DNA from: Bacillus subtilis
GTDB taxonomy: Bacteria > Bacillota > Bacilli > Bacillales > Bacillaceae_C
Length of the DNA: 64,000 bases
Assembly (NCBI RefSeq): GCF_008764245.1
Contig: NZ_VTQV01000009.1
Span: forward strand, 1-64,000
Direction: 5' to 3'
In this document: in pieces, positions 36,581 through 45,542 of the stretch
Layout: each line of letters opens with the position of its first letter
Numbering within the stretch: the stretch's first letter is position 1
Notes under the pieces: model-generated
Seen by the model: only the letters and a program-made list of their open reading frames with translations
The model's database searches: none
Told to the model about the DNA's origin: nothing
Program-made: the position numbers and the translations under genes

Positions 36581-37516
36581 TTATTCATAATGGACCCAAC
36601 GTTTTTGTAATTGCATTTGTATAAATGTTACTACAAATATAATTGCAAATAATATCCATGCTATTGCTGAAGCGTAGCCCATTTTAAAGAATTCAAAACC
36701 ATTTTGAAAAATGTAATAAACAATAGTGTTTGTTGAATTCATCGGGCCACCACTAGTCATGATAAACGCTTGATCAAAAACTTGAAAAGAAGAAATGATT
36801 GTCATCACAATACCAAATAGCAGTGTGGGAGAAAGCATCGGTAATGTAATTTTCCAAAAACGTGTCCATTTACTAGCACCATCTATGGATGCCGCTTCAT
36901 AAAGCGTATCAGGTATCCCTTGTAAGCCCGCCATAAAAATGATCATATTATACCCAAATCCAGCCCACACACTCATGATTATAATTGATAACATTGCATA
37001 TTTCGGATCTCCCAACCAATTCGGCCCTTGAATACCAATTGTCCCTAAAAAGGCATTTATCAAACCATAGTCTGGCTGATATAACCATTTCCAAATTAGG
37101 GCAGTTGCTACCATTGGAGCCAAAACAGGCATAAAAAACAATACTTTGAAAAGTGCTCCGCCTTTCATAACTGAGTTTAACCATACTGCAACACCAATAG
37201 AAACAATAAGATTTAACGGTAATAAAACAATTACGTAATAAAATGTGTTTAGCAAAACTCTTCCAAACTCTTCGTCTCTTGTAAATAATGTTATATAATT
37301 ATCCAGTCCAACAAACTTTGGGGCTGCTAATAGTGGCCATTCAAAGAAACTTAATAAAATTGAAGCAATAACGGGTAATGCGGTAAAAACGAGAAAACCA
37401 AGTATATTAGGCAATAAAAATAGGTACGGAGTCAATATATTTATTATTTTCCTGCGTCTATCTACCTTTGTAGTATTTTTGATTGTCGATTTCACTGCAG
37501 CCTTTGAAGTGATCAC
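36581..37516 (-). CDS. Carbohydrate ABC transporter permease, MalF/LacF type
   Basis: This 311-residue permease has a cytosolic basic N-terminus (DRRRK), six or more hydrophobic segments and the EAA loop (YEAASIDGASKWTRFWKITL). The start is GTG at 37516 with AGGAGGT nine bases upstream. It is the partner of the permease at 35714. A stem-loop separates it from the upstream binding-protein gene. Confidence 0.93.
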   Translation of the reverse strand: MITSKAAVKSTIKNTTKVDRRRKIINILTPYLFLLPNILGFLVFTALPVIASILLSFFEWPLLAAPKFVGLDNYITLFTRDEEFGRVLLNTFYYVIVLLPLNLIVSIGVAVWLNSVMKGGALFKVLFFMPVLAPMVATALIWKWLYQPDYGLINAFLGTIGIQGPNWLGDPKYAMLSIIIMSVWAGFGYNMIIFMAGLQGIPDTLYEAASIDGASKWTRFWKITLPMLSPTLLFGIVMTIISSFQVFDQAFIMTSGGPMNSTNTIVYYIFQNGFEFFKMGYASAIAWILFAIIFVVTFIQMQLQKRWVHYE

Positions 37517-37552
37517 TTTAGAACTACCTCCTATTCATGGAGCTTTCTATAA

Positions 37553-37576
37553 GAGGAGAGTAAATGGACTCTCCTC
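37553..37576 (-). terminator. Intercistronic stem-loop between binding protein and permease genes
   Basis: A perfect 9-bp stem GAGGAGAGT / ACTCTCCTC with a 6-nt loop lies 12 bp after the binding-protein stop. No long U-run follows, so it likely acts as a partial terminator or mRNA stabiliser. Confidence 0.6.
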
Positions 37577-37588
37577 AAAAATGCAAGG

Positions 37589-38857
37589 TCATTTACTATT
37601 AATCTCATTATCAAGTTTTTCCTGAATAGCATTAAGCGCCTCTTCTGCTTCTAAATTTCCAAAAAAGATATTTTCCAATCCTTGATCAATTATATTTTCT
37701 GCTTCTGTAAATTCTGGAGTAGTCTTATATGCCTTTGAATTGTCACCTTGTTCTTTAAAGTTTTCAACATGTTCTAAGCCACTACTATCATTAAAACTTT
37801 GGACGGCTGAATCTCTTGCTGGGTACGCTCTTCCCTTGTCTGCTAGTTTTTTTAACGTTTCTTTACCAGTTATAACTGATATTGCCTTGAATGCCTCGTC
37901 TTTATATTTAGAGTTAGCAGATATACCAAATCCTGAACCTGCAATAAAGCTCTCATTTCCCCCCGTTGGAGCCAATGGTAATGTAGAAACATCAAATTCA
38001 AAGTCAGTAAACTGTTTAAAACTTAATAAGCTCCAAGGTCCCTCAATAATCATACCTACTTTACCAGCTTGCCACCTCTCATCGAATGGATTAGAAGCTG
38101 TTTCCTCGGCTGATGGGGCAACCTTATATTCAAACATTAGATCTGATAAAAATTCAAACGCTTGGATAGTTTCCGATTGATTCATCACATATTTTCCATC
38201 TTCAGTTAAATAGTTACCACCTAATTGCCAAATAAAGGGTACGGAGTTCCAGAGAGTACCGGGAAAGGCAAAGCCATACTCTTGTTCTTCAGGATGTGTT
38301 ATTTTTTTTGCACGATCTACAAAACCTTCCCAGTCCATGTTTTCATCTGGGTATGGAACGTTGTATTTATCAAATAAATCTTTATTGTAATAAAGTGTAG
38401 GTGCACCATAATCATATGGCAAGGCAACAACCTCCCCCATATACGACATTCCATCCAAAATGCCCTCGTTAAAATCATCTAAATCGATATTAGGATCGGA
38501 ATCAATATAAGTATCCAAAGGCTCAAAAGCTCCCATTTCGGCATAAACAGGTACTTCTAAACTGCGTATACTAATAATATCTCCAACGGTACCACTAGCT
38601 AACTGTGTTTTTAATTTTGTCCAGTAATTATTAAAATCTTCAACTTGTAACTTAACTTTTATCTCTGGGTACTTTTCATTAACCTCATTCGCGATATCTT
38701 CCCAAATTTCACGATCGGCATCCCCTCCCCAAAACTGCCATGTTAATTCCACAACGTCGTCCTTATTATTAGATGTTGTTGACTCTTGATTTCCACTACA
38801 CGCAGTAAGCGGAATAAAAGCAATAATAAATAGGATACTGAACAATTTATTTTTCAT
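37589..38857 (-). CDS. Family 1 solute-binding lipoprotein (MalE-like)
   Basis: This 422-residue lipoprotein has lipobox LTAC (Cys at about residue 20), a Ser/Asn-rich linker and a MalE-like two-lobe domain (VELTWQFWGGDADREIW; LPYDYGAPTLYYNKDLFD; FGISANSKYKDEAFK). It is the receptor of the MalFG-type permeases that follow. TTGGAGGCG precedes the ATG at 38857. Its only identifiable upstream operator (39758) is about 0.9 kb away behind a decayed gene, so its current promoter is unclear. Confidence 0.93.
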   Translation of the reverse strand: MKNKLFSILFIIAFIPLTACSGNQESTTSNNKDDVVELTWQFWGGDADREIWEDIANEVNEKYPEIKVKLQVEDFNNYWTKLKTQLASGTVGDIISIRSLEVPVYAEMGAFEPLDTYIDSDPNIDLDDFNEGILDGMSYMGEVVALPYDYGAPTLYYNKDLFDKYNVPYPDENMDWEGFVDRAKKITHPEEQEYGFAFPGTLWNSVPFIWQLGGNYLTEDGKYVMNQSETIQAFEFLSDLMFEYKVAPSAEETASNPFDERWQAGKVGMIIEGPWSLLSFKQFTDFEFDVSTLPLAPTGGNESFIAGSGFGISANSKYKDEAFKAISVITGKETLKKLADKGRAYPARDSAVQSFNDSSGLEHVENFKEQGDNSKAYKTTPEFTEAENIIDQGLENIFFGNLEAEEALNAIQEKLDNEINSK

Positions 38858-39343
38858 AATAACGCCTCCAAGTATACAACTTTTTATTTAAGTTAGATTC
38901 TTAATGAGGGATATAAATTTAAACATAAATAGGGACCGACAATAAATTAAATAGGTTAATAAAAATATATAAAATAAATGTTACTTCCCCTATTTTTATA
39001 TTTTAGTTATGATGCTATTTTACCGTTTTCAATGAGCTCAAAATTACTTATTTCTATAGATAAAAAGTCTTTTTCTAAAATCCAGTCTTGAAGGAATTTT
39101 TGCTAGGATTACTAAGGGTTATGAATTTCCTGTGTTTTATCGTGAGGATTTTTTGCTTACTCTTTTGCCTTTGTTGGACCTAAGTTAGACAAAAAGTTAG
39201 GTGGATAATGTATGAGTGAACTTTGGGCAGCTTTACGAGAAGCAACCACAAAGTTTCGACAACGCTTACAAATTAAGATGTCAAAATATAAAATATTTAA
39301 ACTTCAATTTTAATGCTACCCAATATATAAGTGATTGTAATTA
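38858..39343. other. Gene-free decayed stretch upstream of the MalE-like gene
   Basis: No credible intact gene is present. The plus strand holds a short open frame ending LLPLLDLS at about 39190 and directly after it the sequence GGACCTAAGTTAGACAAAAA, which could be an insertion-sequence remnant, although I cannot assign a family. A cre-like box (TGTAAGCGTTGTCG on the minus strand, 39257-39270, one mismatch to the CcpA consensus) is also present. Confidence 0.4.
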
Positions 39344-39355
39344 GTTACCGATAAC
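39344..39355. promoter_or_regulatory. Possible operator half-element
   Basis: GTTACCGATAAC is a near-palindrome one base away from the core of the locus operator. A TTGACA (39382-39387, minus strand) and TATATA (39357-39362) lie beside it, but the 19-base spacing is poor. Confidence 0.3.
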
Positions 39356-39411
39356 GTATATACGCCGACGGTTTTCTGTGATGTCAACTTATTTACCCTT
39401 CTAAATTTTCA

Positions 39412-39690
39412 ATAATAAAGCAACATGTTCTTAACTATTTCAACTTCCTTTCCAAATTTTCTTCCGCTCAAATCGCAGACATTTAATAGTTTGCAATTTA
39501 TTCTCACTAAAGCTTATCCATTAGTAAATTCTGGTTTATTAACTATTGCAAAATCACAATAATAATTTCCATATGGTTTCCCCATTTAAATCAGAAATCC
39601 ATTGGACAGAATCTAGAACAGTTAACTTATCATTCTTAAGCGCTTTGTGCTTTCTATAAACTGTTCGTACTCAACCAATTTTTTAAAACT
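39412..39690 (-). pseudogene. Decayed IolE-like sugar isomerase/epimerase gene fragment
   Basis: The minus strand encodes recognisable pieces of the isomerases at 1753 and 56176 in shifting frames. LTVLDSVQWISDLNGE (about 39577-39624) aligns with MTVLDVVQWIADNGGE, and KFGKEVEIVKNMLL (about 39430-39475) aligns with EFDKEVARIKEHVDLL in the same order and spacing. Stops and frameshifts interrupt it and the last two thirds are missing. It sits directly behind operator-promoter A, showing that it was once part of the same regulon. Confidence 0.75.
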
Positions 39691-39757
39691 CAAAACACCT
39701 CTTTCTATTTCTAAAATTTAAGTCGAAAATGAGAAACTGAATCAAAAAACCACTTTA

Positions 39758-39802
39758 TGTTACCGGTAATATTACCGTAACATCCAAAACAATATATGTC
39801 AA
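39758..39802 (-). promoter_or_regulatory. Operator-promoter A (best palindrome)
   Basis: TTGACA (39797-39802) lies 17 bases from TACGGT (39774-39779), which falls in the operator 39758-39782. The operator contains the perfect 14-bp palindrome CGGTAATATTACCG flanked by TGTTAC and TAACA. The promoter now faces only the decayed isomerase gene and, 0.9 kb further, the MalE-like gene. Confidence 0.72.
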
Positions 39803-40090
39803 TTATATTTTAGAAAATACAATTAATTTACTTTTTTGCTTTCCTGACAAAATAATTAATGTTCCGACAACAATTTTGTCTTTATAAAATGGTTCCGACT
39901 CAGAAGGTTATCGAACCATCTTAGCTACAAACTTGTAATGTTAAAATGATGAGTCCAAAAGGTGGAATAATTCTTCATATGTTTTATACATGAAGTCAAA
40001 AATATTCGTGGCTAGATAGGGGAAGCTGTATGTATCGGGAACTTTGTGTCATTAGGGAACGCCTTTGAATTACAGACAACTAATTTCAGC

Positions 40091-40141
40091 GATATCTACT
40101 AAACAACCACCTGCAAAGCAGGTGGTTGTTTAGTAGATATC
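40091..40141. repeat. Perfect 24-bp inverted repeat with a 3-nt loop
   Basis: The arms at 40091-40114 and 40118-40141 are exactly complementary (start GATATCTACTAAACAACC, loop AAA). Such a long perfect hairpin 88 bp after the GH95 stop is more than a normal terminator needs. It could be a mobile-element end or a bidirectional terminator. No U-run follows. The sequences around it (39803-40090 and 40142-40229) hold no gene. Confidence 0.7.
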
Positions 40142-40229
40142 AACGACATAAGTCGAATTTTTGGTAAGTATGGACATATAAAGGAAAGGTTAAAAAACGA
40201 TAAGTATAAAGACGATGGCATTAGAGTGC

Positions 40230-42509
40230 TTATTTGTAAGTTAAACGATAAACTTGTCCAGCTCTCGTTTCGAATTCCAAGGTATCTTTTTCCCATTTTG
40301 ATTGGATATATTCGTTTTTGCTTTTTATGGATGGCTGCAGATATGTTCTAATTTTACATACACCATTATTTGTCGCCTCAATGTTTACAGCTTTCACCTT
40401 CCCATTCTCCCACATGATATCTATCTCGTATCCACCACGAGCGCGTAAGCCTTTTACATTCCCGGTAGACCAAGCCTTCGGAAGCGCAGGCAGGAGCACA
40501 ATCTCGCCTGCATGAGACTGCAATAACATCTCCGCTATCCCTGCTGTAGCACCAAAATTACCATCAATTTGGAAAGGTGGGTGCGCATCAAATAGATTCG
40601 GGTAAATCGAAGTTGTCAGCAGTTGACGAATATTTTGATACGCCTTTTCGCCTTCACGTAACCTTGCCCAAAAATTGATGATCCAAGCACGACTCCATCC
40701 AGTATGACCGCCTCCATTCGCAAGTCTCCTTGCTAATGTTCGTGTGGCAGCTTTAGCCAATTTAGGAGTATGAACGGGATGGATTTCTTCCCCTGGATGT
40801 AAGGCAAATAATTGAGAGATATGACGATGTCCGGGATTAACCTCCTCATAATCCTCGATCCACTCCATAATTTGACCATGTTGCCCCACTTGTATTTTTG
40901 GTAAGCGGGCCACCGTCTTCTCAATTTCTATCATAAAATCAGATTCTTGCTCTAAAATTTGCCCAACTTCTAGGAGAGCGGTGAATAAGAAGTGAAGGAT
41001 TTGACTATCCATAGCTGGCCCCATACAAACGGTTCCCTTCGTCCCGTCCGGAAGTTTAAACGTATTTTCTGGAGAAATCGATGGCCCTGTCACTAGTTGA
41101 CCATTCTCATTTTCTACAAGATAATCCAAGAAAAACTCAGCCGCTTCTTTCATAACAGGATAGGCATGATCGCGAAGGAAGCTTTCATCTCGTCCAAATC
41201 GATAATGCTCCCATAGATGCAATGAAAGCCATGCTCCACCCATCGGCCAAACTGAGGCAGAAAGGGGGATTCCTTCTATATGCGTTTCCCCCCATAGATT
41301 CGTATTATGATGGGCAACAAATCCTTTGCATCCATACAACTCCTTCGCTGTCACCCTTCCTTTTTCTCTTATTCTTTCAATTAAATCAAACAGAGGCTCG
41401 TGACATTCCTTAAGATTGCACACTTCCGCCAGCCAATAGTTCATCTGGGTATTGATATTGATCGTATATTTTGATTCCCATGGAGGAGTGAATTGATCAT
41501 TCCAAATTCCCTGTAAATTTGCGGGCAAACTACCCGGTCTTGAACTTGAAATGAGTAAATAGCGACCGTATTGAAAAAAGAGAGACTCTAGTGCTACATC
41601 CTCTTCCCCTTCTTGATAACGTTTGATACGAAGATCTGTAGGAAGGTGAAGTACATTTTTCTTTGTATCACTTGAAAGTTCCAAATGAACACGATCTATT
41701 TTTTCGTGATATTCTGTTATATGAGCCTCTTTTAATTCGGGATAAGTTTTTAAGGAGGCGGTTTCAATTTGTTCTAGACAAACCTGTTCAGGATCTTGAT
41801 AACGGAAAGTGGTGGCTGTGCTAAGGAAAAGGGTTACCGCATCTGCCTTTTCAATCGAGATCGAATCCCCGATCGTTTTGACCTCGCCACCTTCGTTTAC
41901 TGCCTTGATGGCCGTACAAAATTCCACACCATGCCGTCCACACTCCCCATGCATCAAAAGAGTATTAGAAGTTATCGCCCTACTTCCAATGTCAAACGGA
42001 CGCCTCATCATATTCGCACTAAAATTCAATGCTCCCGGCCTATCACTTGATAAGTGTATGATCATGGTTTCATCCACCGCACTGCTAAAATATTCCCTCG
42101 TAAAGCGAACCTCTCCTATATGATATTGAACCGATGTAATAGCTGTCTCTAAATCTAAGATTCTACGATATTCCGCAAAAGACTCCTCATTATGAAGAAA
42201 CCATAAATATAAATCACCTAGTGGCTGATACGGATGTAAATATCTTGGCTGAGAAAACATCGCCATTCTAGCTAAATGCTCTGCCTCTCGTTGTTTTCCC
42301 GAAAATAGCAATTGCCTGATTTCAGGTAAATATTTTTTGGCATCTGGATTATTGGCGTTTTGCGGACCTCCATACCAAATAGAATCTTCATTTAATTGAA
42401 TCCTCTCTTGATGGATTCCACCGAAAACCATTCCTCCCAAACGGCCATTTCCGATGGGGAGGGCTTCTATCCATTTTTGGGCGGGTTGATTATACCAAAG
42501 TTTTTGCAT
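40230..42509 (-). CDS. GH95 alpha-L-fucosidase (copy 2)
   Basis: This protein of about 759 residues has the standard GH95 motifs: [30 protein letters not shown], the catalytic-Glu segment [23 protein letters not shown] and [20 protein letters not shown] with the catalytic Asp. No signal peptide is seen. The ATG at 42509 follows GAGGGTAACA and begins the conserved [12 protein letters not shown]; the upstream open frame to 42608 has no family similarity. It probably removes alpha-1,2-fucose. It is the last gene of the operator-C operon, behind the sulfatase gene. Confidence 0.93.
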   Translation of the reverse strand: MQKLWYNQPAQKWIEALPIGNGRLGGMVFGGIHQERIQLNEDSIWYGGPQNANNPDAKKYLPEIRQLLFSGKQREAEHLARMAMFSQPRYLHPYQPLGDLYLWFLHNEESFAEYRRILDLETAITSVQYHIGEVRFTREYFSSAVDETMIIHLSSDRPGALNFSANMMRRPFDIGSRAITSNTLLMHGECGRHGVEFCTAIKAVNEGGEVKTIGDSISIEKADAVTLFLSTATTFRYQDPEQVCLEQIETASLKTYPELKEAHITEYHEKIDRVHLELSSDTKKNVLHLPTDLRIKRYQEGEEDVALESLFFQYGRYLLISSSRPGSLPANLQGIWNDQFTPPWESKYTININTQMNYWLAEVCNLKECHEPLFDLIERIREKGRVTAKELYGCKGFVAHHNTNLWGETHIEGIPLSASVWPMGGAWLSLHLWEHYRFGRDESFLRDHAYPVMKEAAEFFLDYLVENENGQLVTGPSISPENTFKLPDGTKGTVCMGPAMDSQILHFLFTALLEVGQILEQESDFMIEIEKTVARLPKIQVGQHGQIMEWIEDYEEVNPGHRHISQLFALHPGEEIHPVHTPKLAKAATRTLARRLANGGGHTGWSRAWIINFWARLREGEKAYQNIRQLLTTSIYPNLFDAHPPFQIDGNFGATAGIAEMLLQSHAGEIVLLPALPKAWSTGNVKGLRARGGYEIDIMWENGKVKAVNIEATNNGVCKIRTYLQPSIKSKNEYIQSKWEKDTLEFETRAGQVYRLTYK

Positions 42510-42528
42510 TGTTACCCTCATTTCAAAT

Positions 42529-42649
42529 TTACTCTGTAGCTTTGCGTTCCTCAGTGGCCTCCCGAATGAAAGTATTCGTCTCTTCTTTACCGGAAAGAAA
42601 TTCAGCAAAGCGATCGCGAAAATATCCCCTTATACACTCAACCATATGT
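42529..42649 (-). pseudogene. Relic of a solute-binding protein C-terminus
   Basis: After the sulfatase stop, a minus-strand frame reads [19 protein letters not shown] and stops at 42529. This resembles the C-terminal tail of the binding proteins here (for example YTESGIDVNTFIREMQEK in the protein at 58834). Nothing else of such a gene is present. It may be a footprint of recombination that moved the sulfatase or GH95 gene next to it. Confidence 0.45.
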
Positions 42650-44053
42650 TTATTTTTGATACTTCCGATAATTTTCCCAAAAAGCTTTTCCAGTTGGGTG
42701 CCGTTCCTCATTCCATTCATCTCTAAACTTTTGCATTTGCTCTCGTAATTGGGGGATGATCTCTTCATATCCTCCCACATCATATAAATTATTCATCTCT
42801 GCCGGGTCTTCATGTAGGTCAAATAACTGCGTATAAATTGTGCTATCTACAATATATTCTATTAATTTATAGCGTTTATCTTTTGTTGCACGCACTTTAT
42901 CTGCATAAGAGAAATATAGATTGTCACGTAAACAGACCGTTTGATCATTTAGTACAGGTAGCATACTAATCCCTTCTACAGAAGTGGGAATCTCTATACC
43001 AATTAAATCACAAAGGGTTGGGAATATATCAAAGTGGTAGACATAGCTATCCCTCAGTTCATTTTCTGGTATGCCTGGTCCTGATAAAATTAGGGGAACC
43101 CTTACACTATGATCATAATTATTTTGCTTGCCCAGTAATCCGTGTTGCCCAAGTGCCAGTCCATGATCTGCTAAAAACACAACAATGGTATTTTCATATA
43201 GTCCTTTTTGCTTTAGTTTGGTGATGATTTGTCCGATTTGATCATCATGATGGGTGATCATTGCATAATATTGAGCAATATGTGTTCTTACATCTTCTTC
43301 TTTTCTTGGATGGGAAAGTAAAACCTCATCTCTAATATTATTGACACCGAAGTCAAACGGATGTTCTCCAACGAAATTGATCGGCAAGTCAATCTTATCC
43401 GGGTCGTACATATCCATAAACTTCCTAGGTGCATTTCTTGGATCATGTGGAGACATAAATGCTAGATTCATAAAGAAAGGTGTTTTCCCTTGATAACAAT
43501 CTAACCAGTCAATCGCTGTTTCAGCAAATAGATCTGTTGAATGTTTTCCCGGATAAATTCGATCACAGTGCATCCGGGTTACGGAATCCTGTAACATTGG
43601 ATTCGTAATAAAGCTTTTTATATTATCATATTGAACCGTCTGATCATAATCTGAAACAGGAACATTCCAATGATCCCACATTCCACCGAAGAAGATATTT
43701 TCTCCATCTGAAAAACTTCTATTAAATGTTTCCGTTCCATTATGCCATTTGCCTGTTGCAAATGTAGTATAACCTTCTTGTTGAAGAGCCTCCCCTAATA
43801 AAGTATGATCATCTGGAATAGTAGCTCCATCGCTCGACCAATTAAAATGGTTTTTCCCAGTATGAATCATCGCCCTACTTGGCATACATACTGCACCTGT
43901 TGTTCCACCGGGAATATGTGCTTGAATAAACGAGGTCCCTGTTTTAACTAATTCGTCTAAATTAGGCGTTATGACTTCTTTATTTCCCAAGGCATTTATA
44001 GTTCCATACCTTTGATCATCAACAGTTATCAAAATAATATTTGGTCTATTCAT
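42650..44053 (-). CDS. Family S1 sulfatase, Cys type, cytosolic
   Basis: This protein of about 467 residues has PNIILITVDDQRYG (metal-binding Asp pair), the formylglycine motif VCMPSRAMIHTGK (C-x-P-x-R) and HGLALGQHGLLGKQNNYDHS with metal and sulfate ligands. The Cys must be converted to formylglycine by a maturase that is not encoded here. No signal peptide is visible, so it would desulfate imported oligosaccharides. The start is uncertain: GTG at 44083, ATG at 44080 and ATG at 44053 are in frame, and only the last has an upstream GGAG. It lies in the operon with GH29 and GH95. Confidence 0.9.
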   Translation of the reverse strand: MNRPNIILITVDDQRYGTINALGNKEVITPNLDELVKTGTSFIQAHIPGGTTGAVCMPSRAMIHTGKNHFNWSSDGATIPDDHTLLGEALQQEGYTTFATGKWHNGTETFNRSFSDGENIFFGGMWDHWNVPVSDYDQTVQYDNIKSFITNPMLQDSVTRMHCDRIYPGKHSTDLFAETAIDWLDCYQGKTPFFMNLAFMSPHDPRNAPRKFMDMYDPDKIDLPINFVGEHPFDFGVNNIRDEVLLSHPRKEEDVRTHIAQYYAMITHHDDQIGQIITKLKQKGLYENTIVVFLADHGLALGQHGLLGKQNNYDHSVRVPLILSGPGIPENELRDSYVYHFDIFPTLCDLIGIEIPTSVEGISMLPVLNDQTVCLRDNLYFSYADKVRATKDKRYKLIEYIVDSTIYTQLFDLHEDPAEMNNLYDVGGYEEIIPQLREQMQKFRDEWNEERHPTGKAFWENYRKYQK

Positions 44054-44202
44054 TTCAAATTCATAATCTCCTTTGTCCATCACAACTCAACGAAGCTATG
44101 CTGACAAACTTGCCGATCAGCATAACTTCATTTATTGGACCTTACTGCCGTTCGATTCGGGATGCAAGTATGAGTCCCTATTGAATCAAGTAAGACACAC
44201 GA

Positions 44203-45519
44203 TTAATCTATTAAAAATAGCTCTACAACAGGAACAGCTGTATCCGGCTTCTGAATAGGTAATTCCAATGTAACCGTTCCTGATATCACTCTAGTTGAGG
44301 TATGGGTGAGCACTTCATTTGGATCATGTTCTTTATATTGGATCTCTGATGCATCATGCAGTAATTGAGCATATGCTATTTTCCCAGCTAAGCCTTCTAT
44401 ATGGATATGCTTAAACGGCCATGAAAAAATATGCAGATATAAACGATTGCCTTTTTGTGTATAACGACAATCAACAGGAGCGGTAAATTCACTAGCATTA
44501 GCGCCATAAATGGAACGAGCATTCACCCTCATCCAATCGCCTATTTCATTCAAAGTGTCAATTGATCTCTGCTCAAATTCTCCACGTCCATTGGGCCCTA
44601 CATTCAGTAAAAGATTTCCGCCTTTTGAAACGCTGTCAATCAGCATTTTAATCAGCATTTCTGGTGACTTCCAATCCAAATTATCTCGATCATACCCCCA
44701 ACTACCATTTAATGTTTGACAAGCCTCCCAAATAACCGGTTCACCATCCTCCACTAATGCCGCACTTGGTTGGTATTGTTCCGGTGTTTTCACCCCACGC
44801 CCTAAATCAAGTCGATCATTAAGGATAATATCTGGCTGCAATTCGAAAATCATTTTTTCTAATTGTTCCGATTTCCAATCATCTGCTCCTTTTCCATTTG
44901 CCCAATCCCAGTTCATATTTGGATAAGAAAAATCAAACCATAGATAATCAATCTTTCCGTAATTCGTTAATAATTCCCTCACCTGTCCATGTAAATATTC
45001 CACATAATTTTCCATCTTACGGTTAGAGGCTTCTCTTTTAAAATCCTCATCATCTCGTTGGGGATGCAATCCATCAATTGGAAATTCAGGATGATGCCAA
45101 TCAATCAAAGAATGATAGAAACCAACTTTCAAACCCTCTTCCCTAAAAGCATTGACCATTTCTAATAACAGATCCCGCTGTGTTGGTGTATTTGTCACCT
45201 TATAGTTTGTTAGTTTAGAATCCCAAAGAGCAAACCCTTCGTGATGCTTCGTTGTTATCACAAAATATTTCATGCCCGCATTTTTAGCCACACGTGCCCA
45301 TTTTTTCGGATCAAATAAATCAGGATCAAAGAATTTGAAATATTTATTGTACGTATCCGGATGGATTTTTTCTCGATTCATTACCCATTCATGACGGGCA
45401 GCATTTGAATATAATCCCCAATGAATAAACAATCCGAAACGATCATGAATGAACCATTCTGGATTTCCATAATGAGTCGGCCAATTGGTATTTTGACCTG
45501 TCACACTTTTGTATTGCAT
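44203..45519 (-). CDS. GH29 alpha-L-fucosidase (copy 3; paralogue of 34273 and 54262)
   Basis: This 438-residue cytosolic enzyme has FGLFIHWGLYSNAARHEWV, VITTKHHEGFALW and nucleophile D196 in IDYLWFDFSYP. Its sequence is very close to the proteins at 34273 and especially 54262, including the C-terminal beta domain; much of the DNA is also alike. It follows the LplA-type gene by 23 bp in the operator-C operon, so its substrate is probably what the LplABC system 3 imports. Confidence 0.93.
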   Translation of the reverse strand: MQYKSVTGQNTNWPTHYGNPEWFIHDRFGLFIHWGLYSNAARHEWVMNREKIHPDTYNKYFKFFDPDLFDPKKWARVAKNAGMKYFVITTKHHEGFALWDSKLTNYKVTNTPTQRDLLLEMVNAFREEGLKVGFYHSLIDWHHPEFPIDGLHPQRDDEDFKREASNRKMENYVEYLHGQVRELLTNYGKIDYLWFDFSYPNMNWDWANGKGADDWKSEQLEKMIFELQPDIILNDRLDLGRGVKTPEQYQPSAALVEDGEPVIWEACQTLNGSWGYDRDNLDWKSPEMLIKMLIDSVSKGGNLLLNVGPNGRGEFEQRSIDTLNEIGDWMRVNARSIYGANASEFTAPVDCRYTQKGNRLYLHIFSWPFKHIHIEGLAGKIAYAQLLHDASEIQYKEHDPNEVLTHTSTRVISGTVTLELPIQKPDTAVPVVELFLID

Positions 45520-45542
45520 TATCTCTTCTCCTCCCCTAATGC

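Noticed and set aside
39219-39312. Plus-strand 33-codon frame starting MSELWAALREATT after a possible insertion-sequence end
   Set aside because: It is too short and matches no transposase I can recognise, so I did not call a mobile element.
40099-40296. Minus-strand frame of 65 codons at the 3' end of the GH95 gene
   Set aside because: It overlaps the GH95 3' end and the perfect hairpin; the hairpin explains the open frame.
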